From positions 1 to 32,573 of the forward strand of contig CANQAC010000019.1 of NCBI GenBank assembly GCA_947589345.1: a stretch of DNA of 32,573 nt, read 5' to 3'. Shown piece by piece: positions 1 to 8,324 of this stretch; within the stretch, counting starts at the first letter, position 1; each line of letters starts with the position of its first letter. The notes beneath the pieces were generated by a model. It was given only the letters and a program-made list of their open reading frames with translations. It did no database searches and was not told the DNA's origin. Made by a program: the position numbers and the translations under genes. This stretch comes from an uncultured Akkermansia sp. (GTDB lineage: Bacteria > Verrucomicrobiota > Verrucomicrobiia > Verrucomicrobiales > Akkermansiaceae).

Positions 1-23
1 TTGTTTTTTTATAACCCCCTCAT

Positions 24-65
24 TTCACCCCTCTTAACCCCTCCTTCACCCCTGCTAACCCCTCC
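24..65. repeat. Two-copy 21-bp tandem repeat rich in ACCCCT
   Basis: Positions 24-44 and 45-65 are two direct copies of a 21-bp unit with 19 of 21 bases identical (differences at unit positions 10 and 11). Each unit is made of two half-units of about 10-11 bp carrying the core ACCCCT, so the core recurs about once per helical turn; a partial further half-unit lies at 10-21. The repeat sits directly before the recognisable bioA coding sequence and could be a decayed junction or an assembly-edge artefact. Confidence 0.75.
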
Positions 66-77
66 CCCCTCTTTTCA

Positions 78-449
78 TTGGCGAGCCTGGAGGTGTTCGA
101 GCGGGAGCATGTACTGGAAAAGTTACCACCCAAAATTGCGCTCATGCAGCAACTGGCCGAGGAACTTCGCCTCAATAACCCTTTCGTCACCGCCACCAGA
201 TCCTGCGGACTTATCGCCGGTATTGATATTGCCCATGCGGACGGTTCACCATTCCATCAGGATGAACGCGCTGGGGAACGCGCCTGCATTGCCATGCGCA
301 AGCACGGTCTGCTCACTCGCCCGGTCACTCACGACACCATAGTTGCCATGCCGCCGCTATGCATCCGTGAAAATGAACTGCGAGCTCTTTTCAACGCCAT
401 GGATGCCGGTATTCGTGATGCTCTGAGCGCGATGCGTGATCAGTCATAA
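78..449 (+). pseudogene. bioA: C-terminal remnant of adenosylmethionine-8-amino-7-oxononanoate aminotransferase
   Basis: About 123 residues resemble the C-terminal domain of BioA, the PLP enzyme that makes 7,8-diaminopelargonate in biotin synthesis. The visible match runs from the ASLEVFE helix through SCGLIAGIDIA to LLTRPV, TIVAMPPLCI and the final helix. The large domain, with the cofactor lysine, is absent. The frame is open only back to an in-frame TAA at 12-14, and residues before about 78 are encoded by the CCCCT repeat. TTG at 78 is the first possible start in the homologous part, but no ribosome-binding site or promoter is visible. This is either a truncated, dead bioA or a real gene whose upstream part is corrupted at the sequence edge. 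The family assignment is fairly firm; the pseudogene status is less so. Confidence 0.6.
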
Positions 450-451
450 TT

Positions 452-472
452 CGGTCGTGTACAAACACACCG
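452..472. terminator. Weak hairpin between convergent bioA remnant and ferritin-like gene
   Basis: CGGT-c-GTGT pairs with ACAC-ACCG around an ACAA loop just after the bioA stop. There is no T-tract on the plus strand, so termination activity is uncertain. Confidence 0.25.
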
Positions 473-529
473 CAACCGACGTGCCCGGGAGGCAAATTTT
501 TACCTGTGCAACCGTGTGTCTCTTCTCTT

Positions 530-865
530 TCAATCACATTCAGGAGCCTGATCGTCCTCAGCATCCAAAAGAGGGGCCAGATATTCGCGCGCCTCGTCGC
601 GCCCCTCGGCGTAATCCGGCTCATCTTCCGGAGCAAGCAGGGTAAGCAGGTGTTGGAATTCTCCGGCATGCTCTTTCTCCTCTCTGGTAATATCAAACAA
701 CACTCTGCGGGCCAAGGCATTATCCGTGGATTCAGCAAGCTGCTCATAGAGCTGTATGGCCTCAAACTCCGCGGCTATCATGAAACGAACGGCTCGCACC
801 AACTCACTGGAAGTAAGTTTGCGTTTTGCCGCCATCCCGCTATAACTATCAGCAAATTGTGGCAT
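530..865 (-). CDS. Ferritin-like diiron protein, EncFtn/rubrerythrin-like
   Basis: A 111-residue helical protein with two predicted long helices. Helix 1 carries E33 and E35 (motif AAEFEAIQLYEQ) and helix 2 carries EEKEH with E63 and H66. A single Glu followed 30 residues later by ExxH is the half-ferroxidase arrangement of encapsulated ferritins (EncFtn), which need a dimer to build one diiron site; this family parallel is from memory. The protein probably oxidises or stores iron or deals with peroxide. The acidic C-tail (residues 79-111) shows no cargo-loading peptide I can recognise, and no encapsulin gene lies in the window. An alternative start is Met11 (codon at 833-835). The gene is convergent with the bioA remnant and divergent from the next gene. 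A rubrerythrin-superfamily protein of other function remains possible. Confidence 0.75.
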   Translation of the reverse strand: MPQFADSYSGMAAKRKLTSSELVRAVRFMIAAEFEAIQLYEQLAESTDNALARRVLFDITREEKEHAGEFQHLLTLLAPEDEPDYAEGRDEAREYLAPLLDAEDDQAPECD

Positions 866-923
866 AGTACATTTGGGATGCTCTTACCTGCCTCTCCGTG
901 GAAAAACAGCTACCTTTTTAATC

Positions 924-952
924 TTTACTTGCCTACTGAAGCCGGATAGAAT
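924..952 (+). promoter_or_regulatory. Promoter of the ATP-grasp-like gene, near-leaderless
   Basis: TTTACT (924-929), 17-bp spacer, TAGAAT (947-952). The predicted transcription start, about 7 nt past the -10 box, coincides with the GTG at 959. Confidence 0.5.
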
Positions 953-958
953 AACGCC

Positions 959-2254
959 GTGTTGCAGCTGAAAGATATGCAGGCAGCTGTGCCGGCCACG
1001 GGTCTTTTCCCGCGAGCGGGACATACTCTGCCTTGGCGCGTTTCCCCGCAACCACTAGTGTTGAGCCGCAAAATATTACGCCGCCTGACTTCATTGGGAC
1101 ATCTGCTTGCCCAGTTCCAAGATGCCTCTCAGCGCATCTACCGCCATAGCGCTGAGGGAGCGCTGCATCCCTGGTTGGCGCAAATGTTAGATGCCGGGAA
1201 ACCAAGTTGGCTTGTGCAAGTGCAGAGGAGTCAGTCCCTTAAAAACGCACACCCCCTGATTATTCGACCGGATCTTTTATTGGGAGAAAACGATTCGCTC
1301 TCCCTGGTGGAAATCGACAGTGTACCGGGCGGTTTGGGCATCACATACTGGCTCTCGCGCGTTTACACTTCTGCGGGATTTCGTGTGCTGGGGAGAGAGC
1401 ATGGAATCGCAGACGGCATGAGGATCTGCTACCCGCGGGGCGCCGTCATTGCGGTGTCTGATGAATCTTCCGATTATCGCCCGGAAATGCATTGGCTGGC
1501 TGCACAGCTCGGTGAAGCCTTCCCGGTGGTGCGGGCTGAGGACATCAACACCTTGGCTCCCGGGCAAACGGTCTATCGTTTCTGGGAACTTTTCGACTGC
1601 GAAAACATACCTGTTGCGCGCAGGTTATGCGAAGCTGCGGCAACCGGCGACTGTGTACTTTCCCCTCCTCCTCTGCCCCATCTGGAAGAAAAACTATGGC
1701 TGAGTCTATTGCACATGCCGGGTCTTCAATCTACCCTGCAACGTGAGTTACGCGCCAATCACCTGCAAACTCTCCAAGCTCTTGTACCCCATTCGTGGGT
1801 ATTAGATCCCTCCCCTCTTCCCCCTCAGGCGGCCATCCCCTTCCTCAATTTGCATGATTGGCAGCAGGTGGCCGCCCTCGGACGCCAAGCTCGCCGCCTT
1901 GTCCTTAAACGCTCCGGATTCTCCCCACTGGCCTGGGGCAGCCGTAGTGTCGTCATCGGACACGATTCCTCCCGCGACGTTTGGCAATCCGCTATTCAAT
2001 CCGCCCTGTCCAACTTCCCGGCTCAGCCATGGGTAATGCAAGAATTTTGCGAAACGGCCATTGTCAATCACCCTTATTATGACCCCGATGGTCATCTACT
2101 GATGATGCGTGGTCGTGTTCGCTTATGTCCCTACTATTTTCGCCATGAAAAGTCGACCTGGCTGGCCGGCTGTTTGGCCACCATTGTGCCGGAAGATAAG
2201 AAAAAGATCCACGGCATGCAAGATGCCATTCTTGTGCCTTGCCTGGCTGAGTAA
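959..2254 (+). CDS. ATP-grasp-like protein of unknown function
   Basis: 431 residues that I cannot place in a named family. Two blocks look like an ATP-grasp enzyme. RPDLLLG...LVEIDSVPGGLG (about 103-127) resembles the pre-ATP-grasp region of glutathionylspermidine-synthase-type ligases, where an acidic-Asn/Asp-PGG loop follows a strand. LVLKRSGFSPLAWGSRSV (314-331), with K317, resembles the nucleotide-binding strand and glycine/serine loop. WVMQEF (358-363) and the basic MRGRVRLCPYYF block (383-394) fit the C-terminal subdomain with metal ligands. No signal peptide is seen, so it is probably cytosolic. It may join an amine to a carboxylate, but the substrate is unknown. GTG at 959 lies at the predicted transcription start; ATG at 977 is the alternative. 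The ECF sigma gene follows after 21 nt and has its own promoter. Confidence 0.6.
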   Translation: MLQLKDMQAAVPATGLFPRAGHTLPWRVSPQPLVLSRKILRRLTSLGHLLAQFQDASQRIYRHSAEGALHPWLAQMLDAGKPSWLVQVQRSQSLKNAHPLIIRPDLLLGENDSLSLVEIDSVPGGLGITYWLSRVYTSAGFRVLGREHGIADGMRICYPRGAVIAVSDESSDYRPEMHWLAAQLGEAFPVVRAEDINTLAPGQTVYRFWELFDCENIPVARRLCEAAATGDCVLSPPPLPHLEEKLWLSLLHMPGLQSTLQRELRANHLQTLQALVPHSWVLDPSPLPPQAAIPFLNLHDWQQVAALGRQARRLVLKRSGFSPLAWGSRSVVIGHDSSRDVWQSAIQSALSNFPAQPWVMQEFCETAIVNHPYYDPDGHLLMMRGRVRLCPYYFRHEKSTWLAGCLATIVPEDKKKIHGMQDAILVPCLAE

Positions 2255-2267
2255 TTTGTGTTAGTAT
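2239..2267 (+). promoter_or_regulatory. Promoter of the ECF sigma gene
   Basis: TTGCCT (2239-2244), 17-bp spacer, TAGTAT (2262-2267); the ATG at 2276 starts 9 nt after the -10 box. A GAGG at 2268-2272 could act as a Shine-Dalgarno only if transcription starts further upstream. Confidence 0.55.
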
Positions 2268-2275
2268 GAGGAAGT

Positions 2276-2953
2276 ATGGTCGGGGATGAATCAGAGGAAA
2301 CGGAGGACACTCGCGCGCATGAATTGGAAAAATTTGCCGACCGCACGCGGCGCAGCTTGATCCTGAAATTGTCCGACTGGAAAGATCGTAAGAGTTGGGA
2401 GGAATTTTACCGCACGTACTGGCGGCCCATATATTCCGTGGCTATACAGGCCGGATTGCGCGAGCATGAAGCGTGGGATGTGGTGCAAGAAGTCGTCCTC
2501 TACATCGCCAAACAATCCCGCAAACAAGTCTATGACCCCGCGCGCGGTTCCTTCAAAGCCTGGCTCTGGAAAATTACCAGTTGGCGCATCAGCGACCAGT
2601 TTCGAGCGCGCAACAAGGACACCTCCACGGCCTCTGCTGATTCCTCCTCACTGGCTTCTCCCCTTGATTTTGTACCCGATCTTGGTCGCTCTTCGTTTGA
2701 AGAAATATGGAATAAGGAGTGGCAGCGAAATGTGATGAAAGCGGCTCTGGAACGAGTTAAGACAAAGGTCTCTCCCAAACAGTTTCAAATATTCGATTAC
2801 AATGTTATTCGCGGCATGAGCCCTTCTGAAGTACATAAAAAACTTGGGGTTTCCCTGGCGCAAGTGTACATAGCAAAACACCGCGTTGGTGCCCTGCTGA
2901 AAAAGGAAGCCAACTACATCCGTTCTCAGGAAGATTCCGGGGAGAGACGTTGA
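2276..2953 (+). CDS. ECF-family RNA polymerase sigma factor
   Basis: 225 residues. The sigma-2 region is at about 35-115: a WEEFYRTYWRPIYSVA helix, then the WDVVQEVVLYIAKQ core-binding helix (67-80), YDPARGSFKAWLWKI (86-100) and a basic DQFRARNK segment contacting the -10 element. A Ser-rich linker (115-140) leads to sigma-4 at about 150-212, where VSPKQFQIF and the LGVSLAQVYIAKHRV helix-turn-helix (190-204) bind the -35 element. The YDPxRGxFKxWL signature is common in ECF sigmas of the Planctomycetes-Verrucomicrobia group, some of which partner with Ser/Thr kinases. No anti-sigma gene is adjacent; only a 44-codon reading frame follows. The kinase at 9275 is 6 kb away, so a link is speculative. 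It redirects transcription to a regulon not identifiable here. Confidence 0.88.
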   Translation: MVGDESEETEDTRAHELEKFADRTRRSLILKLSDWKDRKSWEEFYRTYWRPIYSVAIQAGLREHEAWDVVQEVVLYIAKQSRKQVYDPARGSFKAWLWKITSWRISDQFRARNKDTSTASADSSSLASPLDFVPDLGRSSFEEIWNKEWQRNVMKAALERVKTKVSPKQFQIFDYNVIRGMSPSEVHKKLGVSLAQVYIAKHRVGALLKKEANYIRSQEDSGERR

Positions 2954-3084
2954 CCACCCGCTTCCACGGCGAAGAACTTCTGCCCATCGTCGATTCTGCT
3001 TTTCATCATGCCGACAATTCACAAAAAATCGCACTCATCACGCGTATTTCAGCTTTTCAGACAGGCATTTCAGGTGTAGAATAA
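2950..3084 (+). CDS. Possible 44-residue small ORF after the sigma gene
   Basis: TTG at 2950 overlaps the sigma-factor stop as TTGA, and the frame runs to TAA at 3082-3084, filling the gap to the typA promoter almost exactly. GGGGAGAGACG precedes it. The peptide (MTTRFHGEELLPIVDSAFHH...) matches nothing I know, has no zinc-finger or membrane segment typical of anti-sigma factors, and overlaps the typA -35/-10 boxes. It could easily be chance. Confidence 0.2.
   Translation: MTTRFHGEELLPIVDSAFHHADNSQKIALITRISAFQTGISGVE
3054..3082 (+). promoter_or_regulatory. Promoter of typA, near-leaderless
   Basis: TTTTCA (3054-3059), 17-bp spacer, TAGAAT (3077-3082). The ATG at 3093 begins 11 nt after the -10 box, giving a leader of only about 3-5 nt. 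Confidence 0.55.
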
Positions 3085-3092
3085 CTGCCTCT

Positions 3093-4937
3093 ATGGCGGA
3101 TGATTTGATGAAAGAGGGAGCAGCCAAATACAGAAATCTGGCCATCATTGCTCACGTGGACCACGGAAAAACAACCTTGGTGGACCAGCTCTTGAAGGCC
3201 GGTGGTACTTATCGAGAAAATCAGGAGGTTCAGGATCGGGCCATGGATTCCATGGATCTGGAACGCGAAAAAGGAATCACCATCAAGGCAAAAAATACGT
3301 CCATCCGGTGGAATGGATACACGATCAACATCGTGGACACACCGGGGCATGCTGATTTCGGCGCAGAGGTGGAACGGGTCATGAAGATGGTGGATGGAGT
3401 CATCCTCGTGGTTGACGCCTACGAGGGACCCCAGGCCCAAACACGTTTCGTGCTGCGAAAAGCGTTGGAAGAGGGGTTACTACCCATCGTTGTGATCAAT
3501 AAAATCGACCGACCGCATGCCGACCCCGTCGCCGTCCATGACCAAATTCTGGAATTGCTCATGGAACTCGACGCCACCGAGGAACAATTCGATGCCCCCT
3601 TTGTCTATGGATCTGCCAAGGACGGCTACTTCATGAATAGCTTGGAAAACGAGCCCCCCGTGGATTGCTCTCCGCTGCTTTTCCGTATTGTCGAGCGTAT
3701 TCCTCCCCCAAAAGATGCCGATCCTGCTCGCAGTTTCAAGATGCTCATTTCCAACATAGACTGGGATGACTATGTGGGTCGTGTTGCCGTGGGTCGCATC
3801 TCTTGCGGCTCGGTACGCAAGGGCGATACACTCTACCTGCTACGCCCGAATGGCTCCCAGGTTCAGGCCAAAGTAACTCGTCTCTTTGAATACAGCGGAC
3901 TACAGACGAACGATTCTGCTGTGGGGGAAGCCGGCAATATCATTGGGTTGTCCGGCTTTGATGATGCTGACATCGGTGAAACGCTCGTGGCTGACCCTGA
4001 GGACACCCCCCTCCCTTTCGTCAACATCGAACCTCCCACGGTGCAAATGGAGTTCAGCATCAATGATGGCCCGCTCGGCGGCAAAGACGGGAAAAATGTT
4101 ACTAGTCGAGTCATTCGTGAACGACTTATGCGTGAACAGCGTACCAATATCTCAATCAAAGTGGAAGACTCTGACAAAGCCGGCATCTTCCGCGTATCCA
4201 CGCGAGGCACCATGCAGGTAGCCATCCTGGTGGAACAAATGCGACGCGAGGGGTATGAGGTGCTCGTCTCCCGTCCTCAAGTAATCACCAAGGAAGAGAA
4301 CGGACAAAAGATGGAACCCTACGAAACGTTATATATCGAGGTGCCTGACGACTGTGTGAACGGCGCCATCCGCATCCTCGGCAATCGCCACGGGGTCATG
4401 GACAGCATGGATAGTAAGGGAGCCGGACGCATCTTCATCTCTGCCACAATTCCTACACGCGGACTTATCGGGTTTGAGTTTGAACTCGTTAACCTCACTG
4501 GCGGTCGCGGCATCTTCTCGCACATCTTCAAAGAATATGCGCCCTATGCCGGAGAAATCACTACGCGGCGCAGCGGAACCCTCGTATCCATGGAAAGCGG
4601 CCTTGCTCGTCCCTATGCACTGGAAGCCATGGAGGAACGTGGAACGCTCTTTATCTCTCCCGGGGATGAAGTTTACGAAGGTATGATTGTGGGCGAAACG
4701 CCCAAACCTGTCGACATCCCGGTAAATCCCACCCGCGAAAAACACCTCACCAACCACCGATCTGCCACCAAAAACGAGTCTGTCCAACTTACCCCGCCAC
4801 GCATCTTTTCACTGGAACGCGCTATTGAATACATTGAACCGGATGAACTGGTAGAAGCCACCCCGCACTTCATACGCCTCCGCAAGCGTATCACCGATGC
4901 CACAGCTCGCAAACGCGCTTCCTTCCAAAACCACTGA
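3093..4937 (+). CDS. typA: Ribosome-associated translational GTPase TypA/BipA
   Basis: 614 residues, the normal length for TypA (about 610). The G domain shows G1 AHVDHGKTT (20-28), the switch-I/G2 region with [13 protein letters not shown]3 DTPGHADF (near 83) and G4 NKID (near 136). These are followed by an EF-Tu-like beta-barrel, EF-G-like domains III and V (with [11 protein letters not shown] and RGIFSHIF) and the TypA-specific C-terminal domain. TypA binds the ribosome at the EF-G site and assists 50S assembly and growth under cold or other stress. The short promoter distance supports the ATG at 3093; Met6 is an alternative. The DUF456 gene follows 3 nt after the stop and is probably co-transcribed. 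Nothing essential appears missing. Confidence 0.97.
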   Translation: MADDLMKEGAAKYRNLAIIAHVDHGKTTLVDQLLKAGGTYRENQEVQDRAMDSMDLEREKGITIKAKNTSIRWNGYTINIVDTPGHADFGAEVERVMKMVDGVILVVDAYEGPQAQTRFVLRKALEEGLLPIVVINKIDRPHADPVAVHDQILELLMELDATEEQFDAPFVYGSAKDGYFMNSLENEPPVDCSPLLFRIVERIPPPKDADPARSFKMLISNIDWDDYVGRVAVGRISCGSVRKGDTLYLLRPNGSQVQAKVTRLFEYSGLQTNDSAVGEAGNIIGLSGFDDADIGETLVADPEDTPLPFVNIEPPTVQMEFSINDGPLGGKDGKNVTSRVIRERLMREQRTNISIKVEDSDKAGIFRVSTRGTMQVAILVEQMRREGYEVLVSRPQVITKEENGQKMEPYETLYIEVPDDCVNGAIRILGNRHGVMDSMDSKGAGRIFISATIPTRGLIGFEFELVNLTGGRGIFSHIFKEYAPYAGEITTRRSGTLVSMESGLARPYALEAMEERGTLFISPGDEVYEGMIVGETPKPVDIPVNPTREKHLTNHRSATKNESVQLTPPRIFSLERAIEYIEPDELVEATPHFIRLRKRITDATARKRASFQNH

Positions 4938-4940
4938 TCC

Positions 4941-5477
4941 ATGCTCCTGCTCTCCTCCATAGATTGGGCCGGTCTTTTTTCCTGGGACAGCGTCACGGGA
5001 AGCTTGCTATACACACTGGCGTTTGTTTTGTTTTTACTGGGCGTGTTGGGCTGCGCGCTGCCCTATCCGGGGCATCTGGTACTGTTGGGCGGGTGCGTCG
5101 TGTACGCATGGGCTGCGGGCGAACCCTATCCACCGGTGTGGCTCTGGACTGTTCTGGGGATATTAACACTGGTTGGCTCTTTTACCGACACCTTACTCGC
5201 CATGGTAGGCGCCAAGCGCTATGGGTGCGGATCAGCGGCGTTGTGGTGTAGTGCGCTGGGCATGGCCATTGGTGGCATTTTCTTCTTTCCGATCGGCCTG
5301 TTCATCGGTCCATTTTTGGGAGCTTTTCTCTGCGAATGGGGCTATGCACGAAAGAGTCTATCATTATCGGTCAAATCCGGGACCGGCGCTCTCATCGGCG
5401 CTCTTCTTGGCACGCTGGCCAAGTTTGTGTTGGCTGCCTGCATGCTCCTGCTCTTCTTCCTTGTTCAATTTGGCTAG
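4941..5477 (+). CDS. DUF456 family membrane protein
   Basis: 178 residues, almost entirely hydrophobic. There are segments at about 18-38 (LAFVLFLLGVLGCALPYPG), 45-58, 68-85, a glycine-rich GAKRYGCGSAALWCSALGMAIGGIFFFPIGLFIGPFLGAF stretch in several hydrophobic pieces, and a final GALIGALLGTLAKFVLA helix. The GAKRYG-then-FFFPIGLFIGPFLGAFLCE pattern is the DUF456 (PF04306) signature. The function is unknown; the glycine-zipper-like repeats suggest tight helix packing in the inner membrane. It begins 3 nt after the typA stop without a Shine-Dalgarno, so it probably relies on translational coupling. Its stop shares a CTAG palindrome with the stop of the convergent transporter gene. Confidence 0.85.
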   Translation: MLLLSSIDWAGLFSWDSVTGSLLYTLAFVLFLLGVLGCALPYPGHLVLLGGCVVYAWAAGEPYPPVWLWTVLGILTLVGSFTDTLLAMVGAKRYGCGSAALWCSALGMAIGGIFFFPIGLFIGPFLGAFLCEWGYARKSLSLSVKSGTGALIGALLGTLAKFVLAACMLLLFFLVQFG

Positions 5478-6958
5478 CACCGAGGCTTCCGATGCACCAA
5501 AAGCCACAAAATGAGGCTCATTGACACAAGCAGCGATAGTGTATTACCCGCTTGAGCAGAAAGCATAATCCCGCAATCGGGGGATTCAAGCATGTATGAG
5601 ACGCACACCGCCGTCATGAAGGCTGCCGGCACTGATGCTGCCCAGTGCAACCGCTTGCGCTCGCGAAGACAGACTGCGATGCTCCAGAGTGTGAAACAAG
5701 CCAACACCTGGTTAACCCATCCGAAATACCGCCACATGACGCTGAAATCCAACTGAGAAATAATAACAACCGCCATAAACAGAGGCAGGGCAATCATCAG
5801 TCGCTTCCCTACGTGTTGCTGAGGCAGATGAAGCGCATCTGCCAAAATGAGGCGGCAACTGCGCATGGCGGTGTCTCCACTGGTAACAGGCAGCACCACC
5901 ACTCCTAAGACGGCAAAAGCAGCTCCCAAGGGGCCAAGTAACATGCTGCACGCTGCATTCACTGCTGTGGCGGGGCTTACCAGACTCAGTTCAGCAAAAG
6001 AAATAGCCTGTCCGCCATCCGCGAGCGGTTCCACTGTCTTCCCGACCAACATATACTCCGTAGGAATTTCGCGCAGGCTCAGTCCCACCACCGCCCATAC
6101 CAAAGCTACCAAACCTTCGGTGATCATAGCCCCGTAAAATACGGGCCTCATTTGCCGCGCCTCTCCCAAACAACGTACCATCATTGGACTTTGCGTGGCA
6201 TGAAAACCGGATACCGCCCCGCAAGCTATTGTCACGAAAATTAACGGCCACGCTGACATCCCCTGCGGATGGATGTTTTCCGCCATGCTCACATCCGGTA
6301 ACATTTCATATCCACTGAGGGGAAGCGCCACCGCTAATCCCACCACCATGAATAGAAAAAGCGCGCCGAACACCGGGTATATCTTCCCAATAATGGCATT
6401 GATGGGCAAAATTGTCGCCAATAAATAATAAAACAATATGATGATGCACCACGTGGTCACCGAAACAGAATCCGCCAGTGCATGCAGCATGCCGGCAGGC
6501 CCTGTCGTAAATACAACCCCGACCACCAGCAATAGCAGAACACAGACCACCCGTAACGCATGCTGCGAAGCTTTGCCTAAGTAGCGACCCACCAGGTAAG
6601 GCATGTTTGCCCCACCGTGTTCGGCGCTCATCACCGCCGCCATAAAATCATGCAATGCTCCCACAAAAATGCAACCCACCACGATCCACACAAGCGCTAT
6701 CGGGCCGTATAAACACCCTGACAAAGCTCCAAACACCGGCCCCAATCCCGCTATGTTAAGCAGTTGTACCAGAAATACTCGCCATCCGGGCATGCGCACG
6801 TAGTCAACCCCATCCGCATGTGTCGCACAAGGCATGGGCATGTCATGCCGCACACCGTATATACGCTCCGCGATGCGACCATACACGACATACCCAACCA
6901 CCAGCAGAAATGCACATAACCCAAATGTGAAAAGCCCGGTCATGATCCATATGAGCAA
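5474..6958 (-). CDS. cstA: CstA-family transporter (pyruvate/peptide uptake)
   Basis: 494 residues with about 12-14 membrane helices. CstA-family marks include the N-terminal GYVVYGR...YGV segment, the NIAGLGPVFGALSGCLYGP loop, GALHDFMAAVMSAEHGG, ACGAVSGFHATQSPMM, the LPVTSGDTAMRSCRL block and the C-terminal WRYFGWVNQVLACFTLWS. The family contains CstA and BtsT/YjiY, inner-membrane importers of pyruvate (and suspected peptides) used during carbon limitation. The length matches the shorter Gram-positive/PVC forms rather than the 700-residue enterobacterial CstA. It lies 56 nt downstream of pfp on the same strand and is probably co-transcribed. The start is either TTG at 6956-6958 or ATG at 6941-6943 (MTGLFTFG); the latter also leaves a complete first helix. 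The substrate is not provable from sequence. Confidence 0.9.
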   Translation of the reverse strand: MLIWIMTGLFTFGLCAFLLVVGYVVYGRIAERIYGVRHDMPMPCATHADGVDYVRMPGWRVFLVQLLNIAGLGPVFGALSGCLYGPIALVWIVVGCIFVGALHDFMAAVMSAEHGGANMPYLVGRYLGKASQHALRVVCVLLLLVVGVVFTTGPAGMLHALADSVSVTTWCIIILFYYLLATILPINAIIGKIYPVFGALFLFMVVGLAVALPLSGYEMLPDVSMAENIHPQGMSAWPLIFVTIACGAVSGFHATQSPMMVRCLGEARQMRPVFYGAMITEGLVALVWAVVGLSLREIPTEYMLVGKTVEPLADGGQAISFAELSLVSPATAVNAACSMLLGPLGAAFAVLGVVVLPVTSGDTAMRSCRLILADALHLPQQHVGKRLMIALPLFMAVVIISQLDFSVMWRYFGWVNQVLACFTLWSIAVCLRERKRLHWAASVPAAFMTAVCVSYMLESPDCGIMLSAQAGNTLSLLVSMSLILWLLVHRKPRC

Positions 6959-7014
6959 AGCGAAGGCAGGGCAGCTTCAGCACTCCCCGCCCCCTGTTTG
7001 CTTTCGTTATGACT

Positions 7015-8262
7015 TTAAGACAACGGTTTAGCAAGAACTTTACGCAACCGCGCGAAACGGGGCAAGGCCTGCACGGTCTTCATGCCGGTATCGCCCTGAA
7101 TGAGAGGAAGCGCGTAGTCAATGAAAGCCATCTCGATGCCGTTACCCGCGGCATTGATCCACTCGCGCGGAACTTTGCGCTCAAAGTTAGCCACACTCTC
7201 CAGCGGCAGCAACTTGGTATTGCACACGTACTGTCCGTACAGGTTATTGCGCTCAAAGGCCACCATTTTATCCGTGTCTCCATCCACCGCTGCGGCCACT
7301 GCCGTCTTGCCCGCAAGATACGCCTCCATGGCGTCTGTCGATGAAGCCAAATGCGTAGCACATCGCTGCAGCAGGGAAGGTTCTATGGCACGCACTTTGG
7401 CATCAATCCGTGTACGAACGACTTCGGCCAGTTTGTTGGCCAAGCCGCCGAGCTGAGCGTGTCCGAACCCGTCATTTCCATTGGTTTTAGCCTCGGAGAT
7501 AAAATGTCCCTCCTTGTCGTGGATACCCTCACTCACTACCACCAGGCACTTGCCGGTGGCTTTATAGATGCGCTCCACATCATCCAGGAAGTTGTCCATA
7601 TCAAAGTCCACTTCCGGCAAATAAATGAGATCCGGCCCGGCTCCGGCAAAGCTCGCGAGAGCAGCCGCTGCAGTAAGCCAACCGGCGTGACGTCCCATCA
7701 CCTCAATGATGGTCACCATCCCGGTATCATAGCAACAGGCATCATGCTTCACCTCCATACATGAAGTTGCAATATACTTGGCGGCAGAAGCATACCCCGG
7801 ACAGTGGTCGGTACCATAGAGGTCGTTGTCAATGGTTTTGGGAATGCCCATCACACGGCACTCATAACCGCTTTTCTGCATGAACTTGGAAATTTTATTG
7901 CAGGTATCCATCGAATCGTTACCCCCATTGTAGAAGAAGTAGCGCACGTCAAACTTTTTGAAAGTTTCAAGAATCTTCTGGTAATCGGAGGGGTCCTCAT
8001 CCGGATCTTTCATCTTGTAACGGCATGTACCCAGCGCCGAGGCCGGCGTGAACTTGAGCAGTTCCAACTCCACCGGATCCTCCATCCCCAAATCGTACAA
8101 TTTACCATTCAATACGCCGGTAATTCCATTTGCTGCACCCAGCACGCGCGTAATCTGCGGTGCATTCAACGCTGTCTGCACTGCCCCCAACACGCTGGCA
8201 TTAATGACCGCCGTTGGCCCGCCTGACTGCCCAATGATACATGCGCCTTTTAGTTCTTTCAT
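7015..8262 (-). CDS. pfp: Pyrophosphate-dependent 6-phosphofructokinase
   Basis: 415 residues of the phosphofructokinase family. GQSGGPTAVINAS (11-23) forms the phosphate loop; GGNDS (113-117) replaces the GGDGS of ATP enzymes; PKTIDND (141-147) carries the lysine typical of PPi-dependent enzymes before the catalytic TIDND; MGRHAGWL follows. By these residues it should phosphorylate fructose-6-phosphate with pyrophosphate, reversibly, so it can serve both glycolysis and gluconeogenesis and save ATP. A promoter with TACCAT and TTGCAG boxes lies about 60 nt upstream. The transporter gene follows, and nifJ lies 4.5 kb away, giving a set around pyruvate. PPi dependence is inferred from two positions and is well supported in the family. 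Confidence 0.94.
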   Translation of the reverse strand: MKELKGACIIGQSGGPTAVINASVLGAVQTALNAPQITRVLGAANGITGVLNGKLYDLGMEDPVELELLKFTPASALGTCRYKMKDPDEDPSDYQKILETFKKFDVRYFFYNGGNDSMDTCNKISKFMQKSGYECRVMGIPKTIDNDLYGTDHCPGYASAAKYIATSCMEVKHDACCYDTGMVTIIEVMGRHAGWLTAAAALASFAGAGPDLIYLPEVDFDMDNFLDDVERIYKATGKCLVVVSEGIHDKEGHFISEAKTNGNDGFGHAQLGGLANKLAEVVRTRIDAKVRAIEPSLLQRCATHLASSTDAMEAYLAGKTAVAAAVDGDTDKMVAFERNNLYGQYVCNTKLLPLESVANFERKVPREWINAAGNGIEMAFIDYALPLIQGDTGMKTVQALPRFARLRKVLAKPLS

Positions 8263-8324
8263 AGCTAATTTTCCGTGTATTTATCGCGCAATTCATCCCT
8301 GACAGACGCCCTGCGCCGCCGCTT

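Noticed and set aside
1..75. CRISPR or telomere-like repeat
   Set aside because: There are only two 21-bp copies, with no spacers and no cas genes.
506..949. Plus-strand frame opposite the ferritin-like gene
   Set aside because: The minus-strand frame has a coherent diiron motif; this one has no recognisable features.
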